DNA from: Nymphaea colorata | Lineage: Eukaryota; Streptophyta; Magnoliopsida; Nymphaeales; Nymphaeaceae | Direction: 5' to 3' | DNA: 64,000 nucleotides | Assembly (NCBI RefSeq): GCF_008831285.2 | Contig: NC_045142.1 | Span: 11,980,716 to 12,044,715 of the forward strand | Shown here: positions 11,794 to 23,399 of the stretch, piece by piece | Position numbering within the stretch: position 1 is the first letter of the stretch | Layout of the letters: each line of letters starts with the position of its first letter | Translations under genes and position numbers: made by a program | The notes under the pieces: model-generated | Told to the model about the DNA's origin: nothing | The model's database searches: none | Seen by the model: the letters and a program-made list of their open reading frames with translations, nothing else

Positions 11794-14700
11794 CTCACCC
11801 TCAAGCTGGAGCATAGATATCAATCATGCTCAGCTTGTTACAACCTCTCAGGAAATCACCTATGGGAAGAGTCTTGGTAAAAATATCAGTTGTCTGATCT
11901 TCTGAGGAGCATGAATAGTGCTAATAACTCCTTCTTGAACTAAGTCTCGAACATAGTAGCAATCCACTTCAATAGGTTTCATCCTCTCATGAAAGACAGG
12001 ATTGTTTGCAATATAAGTTCTTGCCTTGTTGTCACTACATCTTCATTGGGACATTCATTGAAACACCCTTCATTGGGACATTCATTGAAACACCCAACTC
12101 TAGAAGCACTGATCTGACCCATGACATTTCCACCGCACTTTGAGCCATGGCCCTATATTCCAACTCAGCATTAGATCAAGCCACTACATTCTGCTTCTTG
12201 CTCTTCTAAGAAATAAAGTTACCTCCCACAAAGACACAAAAAACTGTAGTAAACTTCTTGTCATCTATAGATACTGCATAATCAACATCTCTATACGCTT
12301 CTATGTCAACACCTTTGCCATTTCTGAACCACAACCCCTTTTCCGGGGCTAATTTCAAGTATCTGACAATCATTAGAGCAGTGTCCCAATGCAGGGGTTT
12401 CTCCATGAATTGACTTAGCATATTCACAGTGAAGCTAATGTTAGGGTGGGTGATCGTCAAATATAGCAGTTTTTTTATTAGAGATCTGTAAGATCTAGAA
12501 TCAAAAGGCTCTAATTCATCATTATGTATATGAATGTGGGGATTCATGGGAAGTGTGATAGGTTTAGCCCCCAATAAACATGTTTCGTGCAGAAGATCAA
12601 GAACATATTTTCTTTGAGACACTACAACTTCTTTACTACTACGGGCCACCTCAATACCAAGAAAATAACGGAGTTATCCAAGGTCTTTTGTGACAAAGTG
12701 TTTATGTCGAAACTCCTTTGTTTGAGCTTGAACTATATCTTGATTACTTTTCCCAGTGAGAACAATATCATCAACGTATACAATCAATAACACTATACCA
12801 GATGTACCTTGCTTGATAAATAACGAGTGATCAAGTTGAGATCGTCGAAATCCACACTTAAATAAAATCTCAGTTAGCTTATGGAACCATGCACGGTAAC
12901 TCTGTTTAAGTCCATAAATAACCTTCTTTAATTTGCATACCTTGGAACATTCCCCCTATTGCTCAAATCCAGATGGTTGCTACATATAGACGGTTTCAAA
13001 AAGATTTCCATACAAGAAAACATTTTTCACATCCAACTGAAATAGATGTCACTCTCACTAGACAACAAGGGATATAATCAGTCGAATAGTGCCCAACCGA
13101 GCACGGGCGAAAAGGTCTCAAAGAAGTGGACGCCATAAGTCTATGTATATCTTTTAGCGACAAGATGTGCCTTGAACCGTTCAACTGAACCATCAGAATG
13201 ATACTTGATGGTGAACACTCATTTGGAGCCAACCACATGACAGTGCATCGGTGAATCCACCAAGTCCCAAGTCTCCCAAGAGATAAGAACATCCATTTTC
13301 TCCTACATGGCTTGCCGCCACCGTGAATCTAATAAGGCTTGATGGTAAGAAGACAAGATAATGTGGCTAGACAGAGCTCAACCAAACTGCACCAAATTGT
13401 ACTCAGTCAGTAGAGATAAAATTAGAAATTGGATGTAGTATGCACTGTCACTTGCCCTTGCAAATAGCAATGGGGAAATCATCTGCAGTATGGTCATCAT
13501 TTAAACATGAGTCAGTCTTATCAATGGAGCTTACCTCTTGAGAAGACGTTGGTGGGCGGTTGGGAGAGGGACCGAGATGACGAGTGTAAACTAATGGAGG
13601 ATCAAGGAAACGTTCACATGACATAGATTGAGATGGAGGGATCGACTCAAGTGACACTGGTGGAATAGGAAGAAGAACAGGCACAGGTATCTCAGACGGA
13701 AAAGGACTCAAAGAGGAAAAATAAGGACGAGACTCAAAGAATCTAACATCCGTACTGATAATCTTTTTCTTGGTCTGGGGATCAAAGCACTTATATCCCT
13801 TTTAATTGGCAGAGTATCCAATGAATACACATTTGATGGCTTGGACAATAAGTTTGTTTTTGTCTGGACCTAGGATATGGACAAATCAAGTGCATTCAAA
13901 TACTTTGTGAGGTATATGAAATAATGGTCAATCTGAATATAAAAGTTGAATAGAAATACGTTCTTGGATGGCTGACAAGGGTAATCTGTTAATGAGATAG
14001 CATGCAGTAAGAATAACATCACCCCAAAAGTAGGTAGTCATGTGCGAATGCAATATGAGGGTACAAACCACATTTAGAAATTACCGATGTTTGCATTCGG
14101 TAATACCATTTTGTTGGGACGTGTGAGGACAAGTATATTGAGGTCGAATTCCATGATTGACGTAAAATTAAAATAGAACAGAGGATTTGAATTCAAGAAC
14201 ATTATCAGTACGAATATTTTTGACAATGAAACCAAATTGAGTTTTTATTTCTTTGACAAATTTCGGAAGAATACATATGACTTCTGATTTTTTCTGTAAC
14301 AAGAATATCCAATTGACTCTAATAAAATAATCAACTAAAACAAAATAATACCGAAAACGCGAGTGAAAAGGAACCCGACTAGGACCCCACACATCCACAT
14401 GAATGAGATCAAATGGACTTTTGACCAAATGGACTCCGACTCGAAGGAAAGCTGTTCCATGTAAGTTTGCCTAACTGGCAAGCATCACATAAGAAGGACT
14501 CTGATGCAGTAATACCTGAAAACATGGGACGAAGTTGGACATTGATGGATGACCCAATCTGAGATGCCACTGGAAAGGAGAAATCCTTGAGGAAAATGAT
14601 GATGCAACAACATTTACTGGGACAGACAGGAAATAGAGACCCTCATGTTCACGACCACCACCAATCACCTTCTCAGTTAGTAAATCATGAAAAGAACATG

Positions 14701-15393
14701 AACCATGGTAAATAATGACTACACTTTAAATCAATATTCAGCTGCTTAATAGATAACAAATTAACAGGAAACTGAGAAGCATAGAGCACATGGGTAATAG
14801 TGCCTAAATGTGGAAGATAGATATCACTGATGCCCAATACAGGAGATAGCTTGCCATCAACCAGTCTGACATGTTGTGGTGTAGAGTATCTGACTAAGAA
14901 TGAAAAAATCTATGGTTGATTACAACAGTGCTTGGAGGCACTAGAATCTATCATCCACATCATATCTGGGCCATTGGTAGGAGCACCAACATAGAAGACT
15001 GAGTCTATTACAGTAGTATTGGTATATGAGGAGAAATTTCCAGCCATCTTGTAGTCATTGGAACCCTCGAACACATTACCATAAGCCATAGTAAAATTCC
15101 AATCAGAATTTTACAGACAATATGTATGTATAAGGTGCAACAGTCAACTTCAATCAAGAAATGTATCTCTATGGATCACAAAAATCCAAAAAATGTAATA
15201 AGCAACCCCAATTCTAGTTGACCCACATGTGACGCACACACATCCAGCAGTCCACAATTCTGCTCCACCTAAATACTAGATGGTTGCTGCAACACCAGAC
15301 TTAGTAACCTTGTACACGACTGCACATATGACTAGCAGTCTACCATTTTGCTCCACATGAACTACGTGATAGTCTGACCATGTCTTAATACCA
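11794..15393 (-). mobile_element. Decayed Ty1/Copia retrotransposon (gag-pol remnants)
   Basis: Read on the minus strand, the order is Copia-like. A degenerate tRNA-Met primer site (TGGTATTAAGACATGG) lies at 15378-15393. An aspartic protease-type segment (MIDSSASKH, where D-S-G/S-A is expected) lies near 14920-14960. A GAG-pre-integrase stretch with WHLRLGHPS lies at about 14500-14670. The integrase core start (DLIHVDVWGPSRVP, then a Y-F-V-L-V-D-Y segment) lies at 14168-14428. Reverse transcriptase remnants lie at about 12650-13300, and the end of RT plus RNase H (GKGVDIEAYRDVDYA) at 12206-12649. A purine tract GAGGGTGAG followed by TGTTAAAG at 11793 marks the expected 3' LTR start. Stops and frameshifts break every domain, so it is non-functional. 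A 27-bp tandem duplication lies at 12041-12094. Confidence 0.85.
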
Positions 15394-15989
15394 CCCATGT
15401 ATGACACACAATATATAAGATGCAGCAGTCAGACACCACAGAGAAAAATATCTCTACTGTCCTTAAAGATCATACGAATATGACATGCTATCCAATAAGG
15501 GAGAATCTGTAATCACAGAAACTAACCAAATCTGAACAGTATAAAAAGGAGTAGATAACTAATTACAAAGATTTGAGTCGACTGTTGCGGATGATAATAG
15601 GCTCGCATACAAAACTCCAGAAGACTACTACTGATTTCTGCTACTTATGGTTGACTGTTGTTGTTGCCCCGCACATATGATCAACGTAGCACCATCCTTC
15701 TCAAGAACAGAGCTAAAATAGTCTCCATGATCAGCAGATCATTTCTTCTCCACGTGCCAAACTGCCCCCACAAACAGCAGATCCATTTTGCTCCATACAA
15801 TCTACTATTCCACATGCCAAACAGCAGCCTCATGATTGTCTAATTACTTCTTAACCAATGTCCACATATGGGTACCCTGTTACAATACTCTAATCATTAC
15901 CCACAACCAGCAACCCAACTACAATACTCTAATCATCATCACGACCAGCAACCCCGCCACAATACTTTACAATACTCTAACCCACATAT
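15100..15989. repeat. Degenerate repeats at the Copia 5' side
   Basis: Related phrases recur: CAGCAGTCCACAATTCTGCTCCAC near 15246, AGCAGTCTACCATTTTGCTCCAC near 15333 and CAGCAGATCCATTTTGCTCCA near 15775. ATATATAAGATGCAGCAGTC near 15410 resembles ATGTATAAGGTGCAACAGTC near 15126. CAATACTCTAATCAT with CCAGCAACCC recurs at 15880-15980. This probably includes the decayed 5' LTR and leader of the adjacent Copia element, but I could not align two LTRs. Confidence 0.4.
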
Positions 15990-16155
15990 GGCAGATCAAC
16001 CCCTTTTGCTTTCAAATGACTTTTTTTAAATTTACATATAAATTAAAAAAATTCATTTTTCTATATAAAATTTTAAAAAATGACATTTCAGCCTCTGTCA
16101 AAATTTTGAAACCATAATTTGGTGCCTTTGATGAAAATTTCCTGACTCCACCTCT
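15990..16155 (-). repeat. Dispersed repeat, inverted AGGTGGAGTCAGG end
   Basis: On the minus strand it starts AGAGGTGGAGTCAGGAAATTT and runs through GGTTTCAAAATTTTGACAGAG into AT-rich text with TTATATGTAAATTTAA. It resembles the stretches at 57140-57300 and 57474 and the end at 1831. The element class is not assigned. Confidence 0.4.
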
Positions 16156-16317
16156 ATCTATGTATAGCCTTATTGACTTTACATTCTGATGTAATTGTTG
16201 CGAAAGTTTCTGTAACTTTATTGATCAAAGAATAAAAATGATGTCTAACTGTTATTGATGTCACAGTGGCAAGCTTATTTCTAGAAGTTCAAAGCTCCTC
16301 TCGGGTTCATCTACTGC

Positions 16318-16560
16318 TAGGGCTGTTCATGAGCGAGTTCGAGTTGAGCCAGCTCGAACTCAGCTCGTTTGTCTTCAATGGAACTTGAACTCGGCTCAAG
16401 CTCGACTCGAGTTCTATTTCATTAGCTCAAGCTCAACTCAGCTTGAGTTCTTAAAACTCAAACTCGGCTCATTTTTCTTAAGACTCGAGCTCGGCTTCAT
16501 TCAGCTCGAGCCAAAGAGTGGCTTGAGCGAGCCAAGCATTTCATTAAAAAATTTATTTTT
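16318..16560. repeat. hAT-like MITE, left end only
   Basis: Starts TAGGGCTGTTCATGAGCGAG, a variant of the terminal repeat at 20535, followed by GAGCTCGAACTCGGCTC-type text. The matching right end is not present, so this copy is truncated. Confidence 0.6.
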
Positions 16561-17920
16561 TAAAGGAAGAGGTTCGGGTTCTGTATTTCTGAGTAAAGAA
16601 TCCTCAACAAGGCCATTCTAATGCATTGTAGATTCTTATCCAAGACTTGTACCATTTGATGATGATGTCAAGTAAATGGTGTATATATATATATGTGTGT
16701 GTGTGTGTGCACGCGCCCCCTAGCGCTTCTCTTTCCCTCTCAATCTGAATCCGTCTCCATTGTTCTGGCATGCAAAAAAGGCCTGATTCGTTGCTGTTTC
16801 TTTTTCTCCAGCAAAAGTTCCATGTATATCCGCCCACTTCTTTCTATGACCGTTCCCTTTGGGTTCTCTTCTCCAAGGTTCTAATATCTCACAATTGCAC
16901 ATCGGTGCACTCCGATGGGTTTCTAGTGTCCGGACTTGCAAGAATCCACTTCAGGTTTCCATCAAACCATCAGAGAGTGATGAAGCATCGAGGGAAAAGA
17001 GAGATGTCCGAAAAATAAAACAAAAATTCTTTTGTGTCCAACAAGGTTTTCTAACCATTTTTAAAAAAGATTCAAAATGGGCCATCATTTCCTTGATATT
17101 TCTGCAAAAGCAGTTATTGTTTTCTAAATTTTTTCCAACCTCATTTATTTTGAGGTTTTTTTGAAAGAGGGCTGAAATTCATTGCATTGTGAAAAACTTT
17201 AGAAGAAAACGGGCTCGTTTTTCTATTTTTCTAGTATCCACCTTGCATTTTTTCTGTTTTTCTATACAGAGCTAGATTTTTACAGAAAGCAGGTTGGACC
17301 AATATTCTTGTGCATTCAACCTGGTCTTTAGAGAATTTTACATCTGCTACCCCATGGGTTTATAAAATTAACACAATATGGCCTGTTATGTAGAACTTTA
17401 TAAATCATTTAACACCAAATAAAATGAGAAAAATACAGAAAAATCACTAAAAACCGTGAAAATTATGAAGAACTGAACACCAAACTTAGAATATGCAAGT
17501 AGCAGACACATGAATTACTTTCTTGACTGCTTATTTGGTTTATGTTATGTATCTCCTTTTCAATTATTACACTTGCCATCAAATGAAAATTTAAAAGTAA
17601 TAACAATAATAAGAATATGTCAACTAAAATTTGTGACCCTGAATTGGCCAAGACTGAAAGTTTAAATGGAACGAGCTTTAATGTTTGGAAAAGGTGAATA
17701 CCTCTGGCCTTAACCTTAGAAAGCATTGGGTGTGTACTTGGAAAACCAATTCCTTGCAACAAAATAGTACAGAAAATGACAAGAATTTAAGAGATGGTTT
17801 AGTAGCTAGACCTATATGGATGATGATCTGATTAGAGTAGTTGAAGATTCTGCAACTGCCAAAGAAATTGTTTGAAACAATAGCCTTTAGATTAAGACAA
17901 CTCGAGCACATAGCTATTAA
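16561..17920. other. Intergenic DNA, nothing recognised
   Basis: Contains a short TA/TG microsatellite at about 16682-16710 and AT-rich text. Open frames near 16604-17160 overlap on both strands and carry no domain. Confidence 0.4.
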
Positions 17921-18135
17921 ACCATCTTGAAAAATCATGGTCTACGAAGGGACACTTAGAGACACAACATACTATTTCCTTCCATTTGTTCCTGATATTA
18001 TTGTTGAAGTGATCTTCTCCAAAATTATGGCATCTCGGTGCACTCTGGTGGTGTGTTGACTTTGGATCATGATATCTATTGATCCAAGGAAATAGTATAA
18101 GTGTCTCTTCATAGACCATGATTTTTCAAGATGGT
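17921..18135. repeat. Imperfect inverted repeat
   Basis: The left arm 17921-17983 starts ACCATCTTGAAAAATCATGG and the right arm 18086-18135 is its inverse, with about 100 bases between. Over the shared part (CATCTTGAAAAATCATGGTCT, then GACACTTA, then ACTATTTCCTT) the arms differ by a few substitutions, and the left arm has about 10 extra bases (GAGACACAAC). The right arm abuts the protease region of the Copia remnant that follows, so it may reflect an inverted partial copy of that element. Confidence 0.75.
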
Positions 18136-18139
18136 GGGT

Positions 18140-19640
18140 TGACTTTGGTTCCACTAATCACATAGCAAAAAGCAAGGAAGGAGCGATAAAAATGAAGGAG
18201 TACAAACCTAGAGAGCATAAAGTCTACGTGGGTAATAATTCCTACGCTGATGTATTGAGAGCTAGGACTTACAAAATCAAGGTATCGCAAACTTCATCTG
18301 ACTCACTGATGTACTCATTGTTCCTTCCATGTGAAGAAATTTGAATTTTGTACCTGCATTAACTCAGAAAAGATTTGTAGTTTGTTTTGTACCTAGGAAT
18401 ACCACTATGGGAAAGAATGTCGGATCACCATGGAATGTTTAAATAATGTCAGAAAATAAAGAAACCTTAAGATATTTCAGCTTATATTGGTTGGGCCTTC
18501 AATGTGTATGTTAGTTTTTGGCACCAAAGGCTTGGGCATATCAGTTGAAAGAAGATGAAATCTTTGACAAATCAGGGTATCACCCTTAATTTTAATGAAG
18601 TGGACTTTCAAAAGTGTGAATCATATACATATGAAAAGATGACGAGAAAAGTCTTCCCAAAACAAGCTGTCAGAGATAAAAAATTGCTTGAGTTAATTCA
18701 TACAAATATATGTTGACCTTTTTGGGTGGCCACCAATAGTGGGGTGTTGTTTTATATAACATTCATTGATGATTATTCAAAATATGGATATGTCTATTTG
18801 ATTCATAACAAATCTGAAGTATTTGAGCAATTCGAAGAGTACAAAAGTGAAGTTTAGAATAAGCTAGGCAAGAATATTAAAAAACTAATGTCAGACAGAG
18901 GCAGAGAATGCACCTCAAATGATTTCTTCAAGTACTGTTGCGAACTAGGTACAAACAAAAAAAAAACACTATGCCTAGCACACTACAACATAATTGAATT
19001 GCAGAAAGATGTAACAAAACTCTTTTAAATATGACAACTTTCATGTTAGCAGATGTACTTTTATCTAAAATTTATTGGGAAGAAGCTACATGTACAACAA
19101 TGTATAATTTAAATAGAGTGTCATTTAAAGCAGTCCACTACACCTTATAAAGGATGGACAAACATGAGATTGAATCTTGAAAATCTAAAAAAGGGGGATC
19201 AGTGATGCATGTAAGGTGCTAAATCCTTCAATAGATAAGTTGGATTATAGATCCATTCGATGTGTTTTTATTAGATATCCAAAAGGATCCAAGAGATATA
19301 TGCATATATCCCTTGGATATGAACGTAATTGAAAGTTGTGATGTTGAATTTCTCGAAGAACTCATCTATGAAATTATTACTGAAATAGAAAATCATCATG
19401 ATCTTCTTGATGATGATTATGCTGAATATGATGAGTAGTTACACAATGAACCAACTGCGCAACAAGGCAATGAACAATGGCTGATGAACCTTCTACATCA
19501 TCTGGGCACTCTTTGATCCGTAAAAAAAGAACAAGACCACCTCTGTCCTATTTGAAAGATTATTATGTCTATTTAATAGAGTCTCCGATAAAAAGCATAG
19601 GTAAGTTGAAAGAAGAGAAACATTTGGAAATCAATTTTTT
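18140..19640 (+). mobile_element. Decayed Ty1/Copia retrotransposon, protease-integrase part
   Basis: On the plus strand I can follow, across stops and shifts, a protease-type VDFGSTNHIAKS (about 18135-18175) and a GAG-pre-integrase stretch with RLGHISVERR-like text (about 18520-18570). An integrase segment follows with YITFIDDYSKYGYVYLI (about 18755-18805) and MSDRGREC (about 18890). Further integrase-like text runs to about 19180, and a Lys/Arg-rich, acidic stretch typical of the integrase-RT linker to about 19560. Reverse transcriptase is missing. It lies opposite to the Copia at 11794-15393 and has a different sequence, so it is another lineage. Confidence 0.75.
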
Positions 19641-20534
19641 AAAATCAACCTAAGATTTTCCTACTATCTAAAACATTTGATCTTGAATTATTAAGATATT
19701 TTACTATTTCAAGAACAATAGGCCAAAAACACATAAATAGAAAGTAGACTAGTTGGCTATATGATCGCCCGTTACTATTGATCTAGCTACCTCTAACATT
19801 AGTGAATAGATAACCTAAGTTTTAAACTAGACTTATCCTCGAACAGTACTCACATCACGTACCTGTGTGACTTAATTAGGCTAACACATTTGTCCTTTTC
19901 CAAGCCACTTATGAAAATTATAAGAAAGAAGTTGCCACTTAAACTTTTAGATAATTCAAGATGTAGATTATGCGATATGCAAGAGATGAAAACACACCGT
20001 GACTGAACAACAAACAAAAAAACATTGAGAAAACTCAAAAGCATTATCCAATCTGAGCCTCAAAAAGAAATTGCGTCCACACATGGAAATGTTGTGAGTG
20101 TCAATGGAGAATTGAGTGTAACAGATAAAGGAGATCGTTGACAAAAATTTAAAGAAACAGTTAATCCAATGTGTTACTGAATCTACCCTTTTCATTCTTT
20201 CCGTTCTTTATTTCATCATATTCTTCTCCTACTTAGATCTTTTCATTCTTTCTCCTAGTTCTTCTTTTATTTTGCTTCCAGAAGAATGAGACCTAGACCT
20301 AATCAGGTCTACTCTTATTCATTAGGGCCATTATTTACAAACAATGTTAGTTCCTTTACTTAAAATATTCCACTTCCTTCCAAGGCCTGAACCCCAAGGG
20401 ATGTAGCATGGCCTAAGAGGCGCACAGATGATGTGTCCTCAGTTGGACTCCCATGAGTACTACTCCTCTTTTGAACTGCAGACAGTGGCATGCATAACAC
20501 TTTAATTGAAGGGTATACCATAAGACCACCTAGG
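19641..20534. other. Intergenic DNA, nothing recognised
   Basis: AT-rich, with no coding signature that I can support on either strand. Confidence 0.4.
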
Positions 20535-20886
20535 TAGGGCTGCACATGAGCCAAGTTGAGCTCGAACAAAAACAACTCGAGCTCAACTCTACTATACATT
20601 CTAGATCTTAAACTCGACTCAAACTCATTTACGTTAACCTGTCCCGCTTCTTTTAACTCGTTTAACTTGTCAACTCTTTTGATTTGTTTACTTGTTTAAC
20701 TAATTCAACTATGATGCATTGGTTCTACGTAGTCGAGCCAAGGTGAGTTTAAACAAGTCGAGTTCTTACAACTCGAACATGACTTGTTAAACATTTCAAG
20801 TATAAATTTAAATGCGAGCTTGACTTATTTATAAAGGAGTCCAGTCCAATCAAGTTTGAGTTGGCTCAATTCTTTGTACAGCCCTA
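20535..20886. mobile_element. hAT-like MITE, TAGGGCTG family, intact TSD
   Basis: The 352-bp element starts TAGGGCTGCACATGAGCC and ends with its inverted counterpart (reverse complement TAGGGCTGTACAAAGAATTG). It is flanked by the perfect octamer CACCTAGG at 20527-20534 and 20887-20894, the 8-bp duplication expected of hAT transposition. The body consists of GAGCTCGA/CTCGACTC words and AT-rich text, with no coding capacity. It is the reference copy for the related stretches at 1, 9191, 16318, 38735 and 61530. Confidence 0.85.
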
Positions 20887-20894
20887 CACCTAGG

Positions 20895-22870
20895 TCTTGA
20901 AACAGTCCTAGACCCTAAGAACGGGAAGAAGAGGGGGTGACCGAACGGAAGAGGAGGTGGCTTCACTTTCACGTACCACTCCTTCCAAGGTCAGGATCCT
21001 ATTTAAATTTCATACTGGATTCAACAAGTCTTGCCTCATTCAATAGCATGTGTTCTTTTTTCCTGATCAGCATGTTTTTAGCTCGTTCTTTCGGCTGTTT
21101 GGCATTATAAACAAAGTGTAATTATTTTATGAATCTACCATGAAATTGGAATAAATTCATGAAACACTAAAACAAGTGTCTCATGGATCTACCATAAATT
21201 TTGAAGTAGATTCATAGAGTAATCACATGAAGTCCCTACTGCCAAACATCGGCCAAGGGTACAAATGGATCAGATCAACTAAAGACGTACAAAAACATAC
21301 GTGATCAAATTTTGAAGCAGTCAAAAGAAGGAAATCCCATATCTAAAATAGAACCATTTGTCATGGAGCTTTTTCGGCAAATCTCACTAGGGGACGGTGG
21401 GACAACATATTTCTTCCTATAGTAAATTCTACTGCTATTGTTGTCGCGACAAGAAAAGTTCCTTATGATTCCAAGGCAAAATTTTCGTTTGTTTTTACGT
21501 GAAGTAGTGAACCAAAAATCACAAGTACACGGCTTAGTTACTAGCCACTTGCATGGACTACTTGAGCCCATTTAGCTTCGGAGACCACACAACGCGTGCT
21601 TTTTACTGCTTAGAAACATGTAATATGTATTCCATGCGTAATTGTACTGTACATGAAACGCGTTGTGATTAGTAGTCCTAAAATTTTGCCACTTCTACAG
21701 TTTTCCACTGAAATTTGATGCATGCAGTAAATGCACAAAAAAGTCACAATGAAAGGTTAAGGAAACATAGCCTATGAGTTTTAACCATTGTTATATCGTG
21801 TATAGGTATTATACAGCGAGGAATTTCTCGAGTATAATACTGCAAAGTTATATATCTCGAGAATATCTCGAAAAGGTCTCAATTTTTTTAAAAAAAAATT
21901 AAAACATTTAATAAATCCTGAAATTGTAAAAAATACAAAAACGTAAAAAAATGTGTCTAATTGCCGTTTATACAGCCGACTTATTTTTCGGATACTATAT
22001 GCGGTTTTTTTTTAATAATGTGCATTTTATGTGACAATGCGATTGTCAAAGACATCTTTGAGAGGCACCCACCCATATGGTTTCTCTCAGGCATTTATTA
22101 GCAAAGCTATTTTTGTTATGAAAATATCAAGAATTCAAAACATTAAATGATATAATGTACGATAAAAAATATGAAACTATGGATCGATTTTGATTTTCTT
22201 ACAAAGATCGTCTAGAAAAATCCATAATAGTTTTTAAGTTTTCAAAGTGAGAAATTGTAATTTGTACATCCAAAATACATATAAAAAGGAATTTCTTAAA
22301 GGGAAAAACACCGTGGCTGCAATATTCTTGTCACAGTATCTTCCCGATATAAATGCAACCCTGTTTTGTCGATGATATCAAAATGATTTCAAAACATCGC
22401 CAATGATTTAGCAGTGCTCCCAAGAGTATGCAGCCCTGGGTTCCTCAGAACTCATTCATTAAACTCATCTAACTGCAAGTTATATTTGGCGTGATGCATA
22501 CTCAAGGACAAGTCATATATTAATGGTTGAAATCCAAATGATGCTCCAAACCAACTAGTAGAATGCCACGGAGGCATGCAGTAAGTGAAATGGAAAAGCA
22601 AGGAGCTAATGAGGTTGCTAGAATGTAGACTTCTGGCGCACATGCACATACACTGCACAATGCCTGGTTTTATTTTTACCTGAAATTTTATGCAAGGCCA
22701 TGCTTCCCCTGCTGGAAGAACATGGCAAATCCCCTGTATTCCCTTTCATGTTGTGAAGCTATGTCACATGGGTGGAGGTGCTGGTGCAGATGCAGGTGTG
22801 GATTCAGTAATTTTTCAAAAAAAAAAAAAAATCGGTGCCAGTGTAGTGAGGATGTATATATATGTAACGC
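20895..22870. other. Intergenic DNA, no supported gene
   Basis: AT-rich. A stretch near 21790-21890 has several CTCGAG/ATATCTCGA words. GTGGAGGTGCTGGTGCAGATG near 22770 followed by a poly-A run looks like a repeat end. Short open frames near 21305-21571 and 22452-22658 on the minus strand match nothing I know. Confidence 0.4.
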
Positions 22871-22879
22871 GCGACTTCT

Positions 22880-23075
22880 GCAGGTGGACCGGATTGGGTC
22901 CAAACCCGGACCCGAACCCACCCACGTGTGAGCCCAACGCCCTCTTCTCCCTCCTCTTCCTCTCAGCCCCCTTTGTTGCCTCTCGTGCCAACGCAAAGAA
23001 GAAAAAGAAGACGGAGGTTGATGCAGGGCGATGACAAGAACGGTGGTGGTGGCGCTCAGGTGAGGCTTTCGACTT
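22880..23075 (+). promoter_or_regulatory. Possible promoter and first coding exon of an interrupted gene
   Basis: A sudden GC-rich island in AT-rich DNA. It contains a CACGTG G-box (about 22923), a CT-rich leader, and an ATG at 23022 opening MQGDDKNGGGGAQ, followed by a consensus-like splice donor CAG/GTGAGG at about 23059. An alternative ATG at 23031 reads MTRTVVVALR to the same donor. The next 250 bases are CT-rich, as in many plant first introns. No downstream exon is found before the minus-strand glucanase, so this may be a relic or a promoter without its gene. Confidence 0.25.
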
Positions 23076-23399
23076 GTCTACGCCTCCTTCTTCTCCTCCT
23101 CCCTCCTGCACAGCCTTCTCTCCGTTCCGTTAGCGCCCACCTTCTGTCCGCACGATTTCTCTCTCTCTCTCTCCCTCTTTGCTCGAGCTCTCTCCTCGTC
23201 CCTTTTGTCTCCTCCTCACCATCTCCCCCATTTCCCCCGCTCAATTTCCCCTCTCTGTTTGTCTCTCCCCTCTGCCCGAACCCTCTCTCTCACTCGTCTT
23301 CAGCTACCGTGGGGTTCTTCTAACGACAAACCCCTTTTTTGACCTCTCTTTCGCTAAATCTTACCCTATTTATTGTTGTTGGATTGGATTGTAGTTTGG

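Noticed and set aside
15100..15990. CRISPR-like array from recurring CAGCAGTC...GCTCCAC phrases
   Set aside because: Spacing and sequence are irregular and the host is a plant; decayed LTR or leader repeats explain it.
22690..23394. Open frames on both strands around the GC-rich island
   Set aside because: Products are Ser/Pro/Leu or Arg/Gly low-complexity from CT repeats; only the short first-exon idea was kept, at low confidence.
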